A program made the position numbers and the translations under genes. Source: a virus. From it: 22,486 bases of DNA. This document shows positions 8,362-15,446 of the stretch, piece by piece. The stretch lies in the IMG/VR virus record IMGVR_UViG_3300008108_000358, positions 1 to 22,486 of that record. One strand, 5' to 3'. A model generated the notes under the pieces. The model had not been told where the DNA came from and made no database searches. It saw only the letters and a list, made by a program, of their open reading frames with translations. Each line of letters opens with the position of its first letter. Position 1 is the stretch's first letter.

Positions 8362-10377
8362 TTAATAAATTCGATTAATTACTTTTAAAAGTTCAACGGA
8401 ACAAACATCTTCATTCGTTGCGTTGAAATCCGAAATTTTGTTCAAACGATACAACGCCCCATCGATCCAAATCAATTTTGAAAAATCAAGTTTGTAAATA
8501 TCTTTGAACGCCAATTTCATGGTACATGTTAACAACCGGGAATCTTTGTCCGTGATTTCCGCCAAATATGCGGACCAATACGAATTGAACATATTGGCCG
8601 ACGGATAGGCGGCAACGCTGAAATTGATTTCCTTCGGAACGGAAAAATTCAAATCGAATGTCGGTGTCGTCGGATCGTCAATGTGTCCGGCGAATCCGTA
8701 TGATGTCAACGTCACCAAATTGGTATTTCCGTTTTTGATTTTCCAGGATGTCACGCCGTTGATCTTTTTGGCTTGCATGATCCGGACAACCGAATCCATG
8801 CGATCTTCGGATTTGTTCGAATTGGACAATTTAAAAATGGACGGAAACAATTTATCCTTACCGGTGTAATTCGTCAACACGGACCCGGCGAACATGACTT
8901 CGATTGTTTTCGTTTCCTTTGCGAAATCGAATTCGGTGTCATAAATAAAATCGCCATATCCTTCATTGTATTTTTTCCGGTAATTCTCATTGAAAAAATC
9001 GTTGTCGGATTTTAACTTAAAATGATAGTATCGTGAATTCAATTCCGACATGGGTTTGATCCGCATCGGCTTTGATCGATCCACTTTCAACGACCAATCG
9101 ACGGACGTTGCGTCCTCGTAAAAAGTTACGAACGGCAACAACTTTAATTTTTTGTCCGTTTCATAATCTTCAAAAACGTAAAGGTTGAACATTTTAACAA
9201 TGTCCGAAATGAAATCACGTTGAAATATTCCCTTCGGGATGCAATTGTTTATTTGTATCGTGTCCCCATATGCGACCGGAACATCGGTCGCGACGGATGA
9301 TTCGACTTTGAAATCCCCACCGAATGATTGATATGATGTTATGTTCGAACTAACTTCAACCGATAGGACATCATTTTGCGCCAATGAAACGCCGGAAACG
9401 TCCAGGTTCATATTGATATAGTACGGAACCGCCGGAACGTATCGGGATTGTTGCGACAATACCGCGCCGTTTTTCTTTACATAAAACGTAATCGTTCCGG
9501 GTGTCGCCGTCAATGAATTAATTTGTCCGATCGGCCGGCATGTTATGTTGATCGTTTGATTCGCGGCCGGTGTGTATGTAATCGGGTTTGTTCCGGTGAA
9601 CGATCCGGCCGTGACGATCGTCATCGGAATATATGTCGGGTTTGAGTAAGTACCGGTACTGAAATTGGCTTCGAACAATAATTGTGACAAATTCGTCAAA
9701 TCCTTTTGATTGTTCGGGATGATCAGCCGATCGAACAACGCCGTCGACAATAAAGGGAAATCCCATGTGTAACCTGACCCGGCGATAATTTTATTCAAAA
9801 TTTCCTTAACATATAGGGCCGGGCGGAATGTATCGAAATTGAAATCTACTTTTGTATTTGATGCCGCGCCGTAATCGATCAACGGGAAATAAACGCCGGA
9901 CCCGGCAATCGTATTCCATGAATTCGTAATGTTTGTGTAATTCCAGGCCGTATTATATGCGCTGAAATCCAAATCCTCGATTTTCTTATTTGCCAGGGCA
10001 GAAACGAATCCGCCCAATTCTCCGAACACGGCGCATTCATATTCAATGAATCCATCTTCAACGATGATTTCCAGGACCCGGAAAATGCCTTTGAAAACTT
10101 GCATGTTGTCGGCAAAGATGATAGCATCGGCGGCAACGGCCGGGTTGAAATTGTTTCCGACGTTGTCCGATGCCGGATCGTAATTGTTCCGGACATTGAC
10201 TTCAAAGATATTGCCGAAAATCTTGTTATTGTTTTTTGTCCCTGGCAAAATGATCGTTTTCGAAAACGTCGTATTTTTCGCGCCGAAATCTTTGATATCG
10301 TCGATCGCCATCGTCAACAAGGTGCTGAACGATTCGTTTATGTCAATCCGTTGTTTCTCGACAAATAATTCGATCAT
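8362..10377 (-). CDS. Large tail protein of Bacteroidota phage type (distal tail or baseplate-like)
   Basis: A 671-aa beta-rich protein. It begins 'MIELFVEKQRIDINESFS' followed by 'GAKNTTFSKTIILPGTKNNN', an opening I recognise from large tail proteins of Bacteroidota phages and prophages. Residues about 250-360 look like an inserted beta-sandwich rich in Thr, Ile and Val. Residues about 385-480 hold a charged mixed section with 'RDFISDIVKMFNLYVF'. It overlaps the preceding gene by 4 bp (ATGA) and ends 3 bp before the tape measure start. It probably forms part of the tail tip. No receptor-binding domain or enzymatic motif is evident. Confidence 0.7.
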   Translation of the reverse strand: MIELFVEKQRIDINESFSTLLTMAIDDIKDFGAKNTTFSKTIILPGTKNNNKIFGNIFEVNVRNNYDPASDNVGNNFNPAVAADAIIFADNMQVFKGIFRVLEIIVEDGFIEYECAVFGELGGFVSALANKKIEDLDFSAYNTAWNYTNITNSWNTIAGSGVYFPLIDYGAASNTKVDFNFDTFRPALYVKEILNKIIAGSGYTWDFPLLSTALFDRLIIPNNQKDLTNLSQLLFEANFSTGTYSNPTYIPMTIVTAGSFTGTNPITYTPAANQTINITCRPIGQINSLTATPGTITFYVKKNGAVLSQQSRYVPAVPYYINMNLDVSGVSLAQNDVLSVEVSSNITSYQSFGGDFKVESSVATDVPVAYGDTIQINNCIPKGIFQRDFISDIVKMFNLYVFEDYETDKKLKLLPFVTFYEDATSVDWSLKVDRSKPMRIKPMSELNSRYYHFKLKSDNDFFNENYRKKYNEGYGDFIYDTEFDFAKETKTIEVMFAGSVLTNYTGKDKLFPSIFKLSNSNKSEDRMDSVVRIMQAKKINGVTSWKIKNGNTNLVTLTSYGFAGHIDDPTTPTFDLNFSVPKEINFSVAAYPSANMFNSYWSAYLAEITDKDSRLLTCTMKLAFKDIYKLDFSKLIWIDGALYRLNKISDFNATNEDVCSVELLKVINRIY

Positions 10378-11519
10378 GTGAATTGCGTTTTATAGGTTGC
10401 CCCGAAATCAACTTCAATCATCAAATTGATCAACCCGTCGACAATATGTTCTTTAAATTGGTAATTGTTGTCCGTGATTGTCACCGGGTACAATTTGCCG
10501 GTATCTTCGACGAATACTTCGGGCGATGTCACCAATTGTGCGAGCCATTGATATTCCGCGTCCGATAGCCAATTCGTATTCAAACGCAATTTTTCCCGGA
10601 ATCGTCCGGCGAATTGCGTACCTTGTTTATACATGGTGTTTTGATTCAAAACCGATACCACTCCGGACGCGCTGACCCGATACGGCAATTGTTTCCAGGA
10701 CTTGCGTTCGATGTCAAACGATTTCCGGGAAACCTTATTGAACAACATCGTTTCATAACCGCCCCATTTGTTAAGGAAATGAACAAAATAGTTTTTGTAA
10801 AGGCCTTCGCATATGATATTGACGACATAGGTTTTCGTACCTACTGCCACTGAATAGGTTGTCGTTGATGTTGTGAAATTGCCCGTATATTCGTTGTTGA
10901 TCGCGCCCGGTGCAATGTTGATGATTTGAATCGTATTCGTCGCCGTTGGCGTGATCGTTTTCGTCCTGGTTGCGGTTCCGCCGGTTACAACGACATTGAA
11001 CGACGAAGATAATTCGGAATAATACGGAATGAAATAATTGCCACATGTGAACGGCAATTCGATTGTGACCGGTCGATCCGATGCGACGTCGTCGTCGTAA
11101 TTGGACAATGATTCAAAACCGGGATATCGTCCATTGTAGTAATTGAAATAAACACGGGATGAATCGGTAAGTAAAACGGCCGACAATGTTGTTCCGTATT
11201 CCTCGCGTATTTTTACGACGCATGAAACGCGCCATTCGCCTTCGCCCATTTCATCGGCCAACATGGCACCGCCGACATTCACGTTCAATGATTGAACGCA
11301 ATATTCACGGATCACGGAACCCAAATCAATGATTCCGCGGCTTGTCGTTGGATGCGGAAAATATTTCCCGGTGAATACCTGGACGGAATTAATTTCAAGT
11401 TCAACGACATATTTATAGTTTGGATATGTTGTCGGATTCGTTGCGTGTGCATCATAGACAACGTAAACCAATGGATCGTTTACGCTTGAATATGTTGGCG
11501 GTGTTGTTTCGAATGTCAT
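10374..11519 (-). CDS. Tail protein of Bacteroidota phage type
   Basis: A 381-aa protein starting 'MTFETTPPTYSSVNDPLVYV', then 'YKYVVELEINSVQVF' and 'SRGIIDLGSVIREYC', a pattern shared by a family of tail-associated proteins in Bacteroidota phages. Residues about 185-240 are a Thr-rich beta segment, possibly an Ig-like insertion. The C-terminal third contains 'YKQGTQFAGRFREKLRLNTN' and 'EYQWLAQLVTSPEVF'. Four-bp ATGA overlaps link it to both neighbours, so it is tightly co-translated with the gp10-like and 671-aa proteins. A tail-tip role is inferred from context. Confidence 0.68.
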   Translation of the reverse strand: MTFETTPPTYSSVNDPLVYVVYDAHATNPTTYPNYKYVVELEINSVQVFTGKYFPHPTTSRGIIDLGSVIREYCVQSLNVNVGGAMLADEMGEGEWRVSCVVKIREEYGTTLSAVLLTDSSRVYFNYYNGRYPGFESLSNYDDDVASDRPVTIELPFTCGNYFIPYYSELSSSFNVVVTGGTATRTKTITPTATNTIQIINIAPGAINNEYTGNFTTSTTTYSVAVGTKTYVVNIICEGLYKNYFVHFLNKWGGYETMLFNKVSRKSFDIERKSWKQLPYRVSASGVVSVLNQNTMYKQGTQFAGRFREKLRLNTNWLSDAEYQWLAQLVTSPEVFVEDTGKLYPVTITDNNYQFKEHIVDGLINLMIEVDFGATYKTQFT

Positions 11520-12145
11520 TGCGTTAAATTATTAATTACATCAATTTTTATGGCGACGCCTAATTCGTTTTCCATGTAAACCAAAAATTCATTTGTTGCC
11601 TCTTTCCAAAAATATTTCGGTTTTAATCCAAATCTTTTAATGAAATAAGATGCTGAAACCGCGGCTTTCGTTGTGGCGTCGCTTACTTTCTTTTGTTTTG
11701 CCTCTCGATTTGAAATCGGCGTTTTGACATTTCGGGCCGATTTGCCTTCGCGCGCCATCCATGCTTTTATCGATTTGACCATTTCGCCGTTGGGATCAAC
11801 GCCCCTTGTCTTAAATGAAAACCTCGATCCGCGATTAATTGCCCATCCATTCACGCCCTCGTCCTGGTAACTTGCATAATATGGCGCAACGATTCCGACC
11901 GAATAGGTTTGCCCGTCAAACTCGACGTTCGTCGGTTTGATCAAATCCATCAATTTGCCGGATGATACGACGTCTTTTTCCTCGATCTTTTGGGTGACAA
12001 GGTCGACGTAATTCGCCGCCAATTGAATGATTGTATTGCTTACATCGGAAAGTTTAACCGGTTCAAAATTCGACGCATCTTCGCCCAATAGGTCGATAAA
12101 CCCGTCGGCCAATGCTTCATGTTGAACTTTGTTAAACGATGCCAT
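11516..12145 (-). CDS. gp10-like tail completion / neck protein
   Basis: A 209-aa protein. An N-terminal helical part (to about 60) is followed by a compact domain containing 'YASYQDEGVNGW', 'FSFKTRG', 'VKSIKAWMAREGK' and near the end 'ASYFIKRFGLKPKYFWKEAT'. The order 'oblong domain with a conserved (Y/F)QDEG loop, then a helix ending in FW' is what HK97 gp10/tail-completion-like proteins of Bacteroidota phages show. It abuts the chaperone-like gene directly and overlaps the next gene by ATGA. The likely site of action is the tail-to-head interface. I am fairly sure of the family, less of the exact role. Confidence 0.68.
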   Translation of the reverse strand: MASFNKVQHEALADGFIDLLGEDASNFEPVKLSDVSNTIIQLAANYVDLVTQKIEEKDVVSSGKLMDLIKPTNVEFDGQTYSVGIVAPYYASYQDEGVNGWAINRGSRFSFKTRGVDPNGEMVKSIKAWMAREGKSARNVKTPISNREAKQKKVSDATTKAAVSASYFIKRFGLKPKYFWKEATNEFLVYMENELGVAIKIDVINNLTQ

Positions 12146-12811
12146 TTATTTGTTAATATGCTTTTGATATGATTGATAGGCTTTTAAATACGAAAGATCA
12201 TTGAACGCCTGGATAACGGGCAAATCAAATGCCTGGTCCAATGTCAATCCCTCATGTTCCGCAACTTGTTTCGCTGAAAAAATCCATCCATATTGATCAA
12301 TGAATGGGTGCGGCTTGTCCGCTTTCATTGGTTCGTCGGATTCATCTTCGATTTCATCCTTTTCAAATAAACCTTTGTATGAATTAATAAGTTCAGCAAA
12401 TGAAACGTAAAACTTTGAAACGTCTTGTAAAACATGGCGGATATTTGTATTTAACAATATTTCGGATTTCGTTTTGTGATCGCGTTTGTCTTTCCATATC
12501 GACGCGCCGACCAAATGCATGGCGTCAATTTCGCCCTCTTTCATAAAATGTTGGCATTCGATGAATTGGCCCAATGTTATTTTGGTCGCGTCGATTTCGA
12601 ACCGGAACCATGACCAAAAAGGTTTTTTATCAATATTGTGAAATTTGTTCGCGATCTTTTTGGAATATCTTAAAAATGTTCGTTTGTCCATTGTATTGAC
12701 CTCGTCATATGACATGTTGAACATGTCCATAATGATCCACGCGATTTGCGCGATGTCGTCGTTTTCATCGTTATACAATGCCGCGGTCCGTTGATATTCT
12801 GCCAATGTCAT
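12146..12811 (-). CDS. Tail assembly chaperone-like protein
   Basis: A 221-aa, mostly helical, acidic protein. The middle has 'FWSWFRFEIDATKITLGQFI', 'LVGASIWKDKRDHKT' and a helical C-terminal half ending 'YLKAYQSYQKHINK'. The 'F-x-Ile-x(3-4)-Ile-Thr-Leu-Gly-x-Phe-Ile' element followed by a helical bundle is seen in chaperone-like proteins encoded near the tape measure in Bacteroidota phages. It starts the structural operon, 36 bp downstream of the terminase terminator T-run. No ribosomal slippage site or overlapping second chaperone frame was found. Function is inferred from motif and neighbourhood. Confidence 0.6.
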   Translation of the reverse strand: MTLAEYQRTAALYNDENDDIAQIAWIIMDMFNMSYDEVNTMDKRTFLRYSKKIANKFHNIDKKPFWSWFRFEIDATKITLGQFIECQHFMKEGEIDAMHLVGASIWKDKRDHKTKSEILLNTNIRHVLQDVSKFYVSFAELINSYKGLFEKDEIEDESDEPMKADKPHPFIDQYGWIFSAKQVAEHEGLTLDQAFDLPVIQAFNDLSYLKAYQSYQKHINK

Positions 12812-12846
12812 ATATCGTATATGGTCGTTTATTTTATTTTGTTTCT

Positions 12847-12879
12847 ATAAAAAACCCTAGTATTGAAATACCAGGGTTT
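12847..12879 (-). terminator. Rho-independent terminator after the large terminase
   Basis: In the minus sense AAACCCTGGTAT pairs with ATACTAGGGTTT over 12 bp with one G-U wobble and a 4-nt loop. A run of six Ts (complement of 12849-12854) overlaps the stem end and follows it. It separates early/packaging transcription from the tail and head operon, so that operon probably has its own promoter or relies on antitermination. I could not find a convincing TAnnTTTG box before the next gene. Confidence 0.85.
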
Positions 12880-12908
12880 ATGTCAAATCCTAACAAACTA
12901 AACAAAAA

Positions 12909-14102
12909 TCAGTAATCGTCATCTGCGAATGAATATTCCCCGATCGCCTCGAATTGCGACAACTTATTCAATCCGACGTACCGGACGGCGTCAATGGCGT
13001 GATTTAATACATCTTCGGGCGCATTCAATGTTTTTCCCTCTCGATCCTTCGCCCACCGGTATTGCCTCAATTCTTTGATAAAATTAAGGGAATTTTTGGT
13101 GACGCGCAATTCGTAACCTTGCAAACGGTCAATTGATGCTTTGATCGAATCCGGACCCTTTCGGGCGGCCTCGACATAAAACCCGGCGTTCATCAATTCG
13201 GCAATGGATTTCGGTTCCGCCGAATCCGCAACAATGCACCGGGTTGAATTAATCCCGAATTGTTTAAGGTAGTTCACAATTTCGGAATTCGTTAATTTGG
13301 TTTGATACAATAGTTCGTTAATGTAGATCATGCCATTGAACCTGTAAACCTCGACCAACGCCGTTGGATCATTCGTAAATCCCCAATCCAGGCCGTACGC
13401 GATGAACTCTGCTTCGGTCGGTATCTTTTCACATTGCTGCCAATTTTGGAAAACGACGCCGTCCAAGGAACCGATTTCACCCAACCCATAAACCCGAAAC
13501 CAATTTCCCCAAAATGCGGACCCAGCGTCGGCCTTTTCCTTTGCCTTCAAAATAAAGTTTAACGCCGATTCCGGACATGCTTCATTGTCCTGGTAATTGA
13601 TGATAATGAAATCGACGTCCTCGTCGTTGATCAATTCGTCATGAAACCAAAACGGGTTAGTCGGGTTCCAATCCAGGAAAACGCCTTTTTTGGTCCGGGA
13701 TGCCAATTCGGTATAAGAATGAAACGACATGTTGTTGCACTCATTCATATACAACCAATCGCGACGAGCACCCCTTAACTTTGCGTCATTGTCCGCGCTG
13801 AAAAATTCGATTTGTGATCCGTTCGCAAATGTATATTTGAAATCGGTTGCGTTCCAACGATCATCGAACCAACGTCCCGTTTCGAACATTATTTTTTTAA
13901 AATCCTTCATTGCGCCGCGTTTCAAATGTGGTATTGATTCGGCGACGATGGATATTTCGCTGAATGGATTTTTCGCGGCGATGTCGATCAATATCGGGAT
14001 AATCGCATAAGTTTTGCCGGCCGATGTTCCGCCTTGGATACCACGGACGAAACGGCGCATTTTCAAAATCTTATTGATCGCCGTTGTTCGAATGAATGCC
14101 AT
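12909..14102 (-). CDS. terL: Terminase large subunit
   Basis: A 397-aa DNA-packaging motor. The N-terminal ATPase shows Walker A 'GGTSAGKT' (24-31), a Walker B-like 'WLYMNE' ending in Glu121, and 'FLDWNPTNPFW' at 142-152. The C-terminal RNase H-like nuclease has three expected acidic residues: Asp239 in 'GLDWGF', Asp293 in 'VADSAEPKS' and Asp371 in 'HAIDAVRY'. Length is normal for PBSX-type large terminases. It lies 4 bp after the small subunit, but its base composition differs sharply from that gene. It ends before a strong terminator. All catalytic motifs are present, so it should be active. Confidence 0.95.
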   Translation of the reverse strand: MAFIRTTAINKILKMRRFVRGIQGGTSAGKTYAIIPILIDIAAKNPFSEISIVAESIPHLKRGAMKDFKKIMFETGRWFDDRWNATDFKYTFANGSQIEFFSADNDAKLRGARRDWLYMNECNNMSFHSYTELASRTKKGVFLDWNPTNPFWFHDELINDEDVDFIIINYQDNEACPESALNFILKAKEKADAGSAFWGNWFRVYGLGEIGSLDGVVFQNWQQCEKIPTEAEFIAYGLDWGFTNDPTALVEVYRFNGMIYINELLYQTKLTNSEIVNYLKQFGINSTRCIVADSAEPKSIAELMNAGFYVEAARKGPDSIKASIDRLQGYELRVTKNSLNFIKELRQYRWAKDREGKTLNAPEDVLNHAIDAVRYVGLNKLSQFEAIGEYSFADDDY

Positions 14103-14106
14103 TCAA

Positions 14107-14520
14107 TTATTTTTCTGGGAACAAAGGTTGTTCGACTTTCAAATCTGTTTGCGTTTTCTCAACCAAGTTGTTCAAACGTTGCGTAATTGAAGGATTATAA
14201 ATACCAGTCATTCCACCAGATATTTGATCCTCTCTTATACATTGCTTTATGCGTGAACAGATAGGTACATATTCCTCATATCGTCCATCTCTGTTTGAAA
14301 AATAGTCTTTAAGTTGACTTATTTTATCCCAACAGAAAATTTCAAAACCTTCCATTGTTAATGGTCGTTCTTTTTTTCTTTCTACTTGAGTACCCATTCC
14401 TCCTACCCAATCAACTACTACAAATGGTTTACTTTTAGCATCTTTACAATATGCCTCAAATAGTTCCCAAAGCACTGATGGTGATTCAATATATTTTTTT
14501 AAACCTTTTTTTGTAGGCAT
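14107..14520 (-). CDS. terS: Terminase small subunit (gp3-like)
   Basis: A 137-aa protein beginning 'MPTKKGLKKYIESPSVLWEL', with 'FEIFCWDKISQLKDYFSNRD' and 'EEYVPICSRIKQCIREDQI', then 'GGMTGIYNPSITQRLNNLVEK'. This series matches the P22 gp3-type packaging protein family, which recognises the phage genome and hands it to the large subunit. Location immediately before the large terminase supports it. Most of the gene is AT-rich like the replication region, but the last 100 bp or so look like the GC-richer structural region, so the C-terminus may be of different origin. Confidence 0.85.
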   Translation of the reverse strand: MPTKKGLKKYIESPSVLWELFEAYCKDAKSKPFVVVDWVGGMGTQVERKKERPLTMEGFEIFCWDKISQLKDYFSNRDGRYEEYVPICSRIKQCIREDQISGGMTGIYNPSITQRLNNLVEKTQTDLKVEQPLFPEK

Positions 14521-14521
14521 T

Positions 14522-14722
14522 TTATTTTTTTGTTTTTACTTTTTGATTTTCAAAAACAAATTTAACTAATTCATTTACGCATGATTGACATCCTTTTACT
14601 GTCCATTGTAATTCTGAATTAATTTCATTAGCCAATAAAACCAATTGATCTAATTCTGCATCTGATGGATGTACATCAATTCCTAATTGTACTCTGTCAT
14701 AGAGGTATTGCAAATTTGTCAT
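14522..14722 (-). CDS. Small hypothetical protein
   Basis: A 66-aa frame, ATG at 14720-14722, overlapping the stop of the sigma-like gene in an ATGA arrangement and ending 1 bp before the small terminase. It is helical, with 'MTNLQYLYDRVQLGIDVHPS' at the start, one 'CQSC' pair at about 45-48 and a basic C-terminus (QKVKTKK). I do not recognise the family. Tight spacing suggests co-translation with the terminase genes. Confidence 0.72.
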   Translation of the reverse strand: MTNLQYLYDRVQLGIDVHPSDAELDQLVLLANEINSELQWTVKGCQSCVNELVKFVFENQKVKTKK

Positions 14723-15189
14723 AAGTCTATATGTTTTTTAATGTTTTTTCTAGCTTTTTGTACTGTGTGATAAATTGAAATATGCGGGATTCCTGTTACT
14801 TCAGCCACTTTTCTATAGGTACCAAGTTCTGCATACAATTCTAGTATTTTAGCTTCATACCAGTGAATCTTTTGTAAAGGTACAACAATTATTTCATTTT
14901 TTTGTTCATCAATTATTTCAGGAAGTTCTTGTAATAGTATTTCTTTTGTCTCTGATGATCTAAAAGATCCTCTTTCCCATCTTACCATATTGTATATCAT
15001 TTTTGCTATATAGGCCATCAGTTTGTTTCTGGCATAAAGATCAAGAATAATTTCTTTATCTTTTAGCAGCAACTCAGTGAATGTACATTGAAGCACATCT
15101 TGCTGAATAGTTACTGGTCTTATTTTAGAAACACATTCTTTTAATTCATCTGATCTATAAATTTTCTCTAATATTTCTTTTGTTTCCAC
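14719..15189 (-). CDS. Sigma-70 region 4 / ArpU-like HTH regulator, GTG start
   Basis: A 156-aa protein. The C-terminal part (about 105-156, containing 'WYEAKILELYAELGTYRKVA' and 'GIPHISIYHTVQKARKNIKK') is a helix-turn-helix like sigma region 4 or ArpU-type late regulators. Residues about 45-75 (LYARNKLMAYIAKMIYNMV) recall a sigma core region. GTG at 15187-15189 is the start: an in-frame TGA lies a few codons upstream and the next Met comes too late. It sits between the replication genes and the packaging genes, the usual place for a switch to late transcription. Direct RNA polymerase binding is unproven. Confidence 0.68.
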   Translation of the reverse strand: METKEILEKIYRSDELKECVSKIRPVTIQQDVLQCTFTELLLKDKEIILDLYARNKLMAYIAKMIYNMVRWERGSFRSSETKEILLQELPEIIDEQKNEIIVVPLQKIHWYEAKILELYAELGTYRKVAEVTGIPHISIYHTVQKARKNIKKHIDL

Positions 15190-15213
15190 AATTAAAATTA
15201 ATCATTTTTTCAT

Positions 15214-15242
15214 ACGCGTGTTCGCCTTAGCGAACAACGCGT
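15214..15242. repeat. Strong GC hairpin upstream of the sigma-like gene
   Basis: ACGCGT-GTTCGC, a CTTA loop, then GCGAAC-A-ACGCGT forms a 12-bp stem with one bulged A. ACGCGT is itself palindromic. It lies 25-53 bp before the GTG start of the sigma-like gene. In the minus sense it is followed by ATGAAAAAATG, without a T-run, so it is not a classic terminator. It could be an operator, an origin hairpin or an mRNA leader structure. Confidence 0.7.
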
Positions 15243-15260
15243 GTATATATTTTATTTATA

Positions 15261-15446
15261 GTTATAACACATGCACACCATGTGTTATAACAGTGTTATA
15301 ACAGTGTTATTAATTAATTGATTTATAATATTTTGCATATTTGCGTTTATTTTAATATTTATGTTTTTGTTATTTTTTATTAAAAAATCATTTTGTTATA
15401 ACAGAAAAAAACATTTGTTATAACAGTGTTATAACAGTGTTATAAA
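15261..15446. repeat. Phased TGTTATAACA iteron region, candidate origin or operator
   Basis: TTATAAC cores start at 15262, 15285, 15296, 15396, 15418 and 15429, with a variant TTATAAA at 15440. A degenerate copy is near 15307. Neighbouring copies are 11 or 22-23 bp apart, so they lie on one face of the helix. Most are part of the palindrome TGTTATAACA. The first two form a perfect 13-bp inverted repeat (15261-15273 with 15279-15291, 5-nt loop). An 85-bp AT-rich stretch separates two clusters. The region holds no credible gene and lies just behind the primase-helicase; the last repeat overlaps its stop. Iterons plus AT-rich DNA fit a replication origin; repressor binding or partition are alternatives. 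Confidence 0.8.

Noticed and set aside
15261-15446. Possible CRISPR array from repeated TGTTATAACA units
   Set aside because: Units are only 10-11 bp with no spacer-sized unique intervals and no cas genes nearby; iterons or operators fit better.
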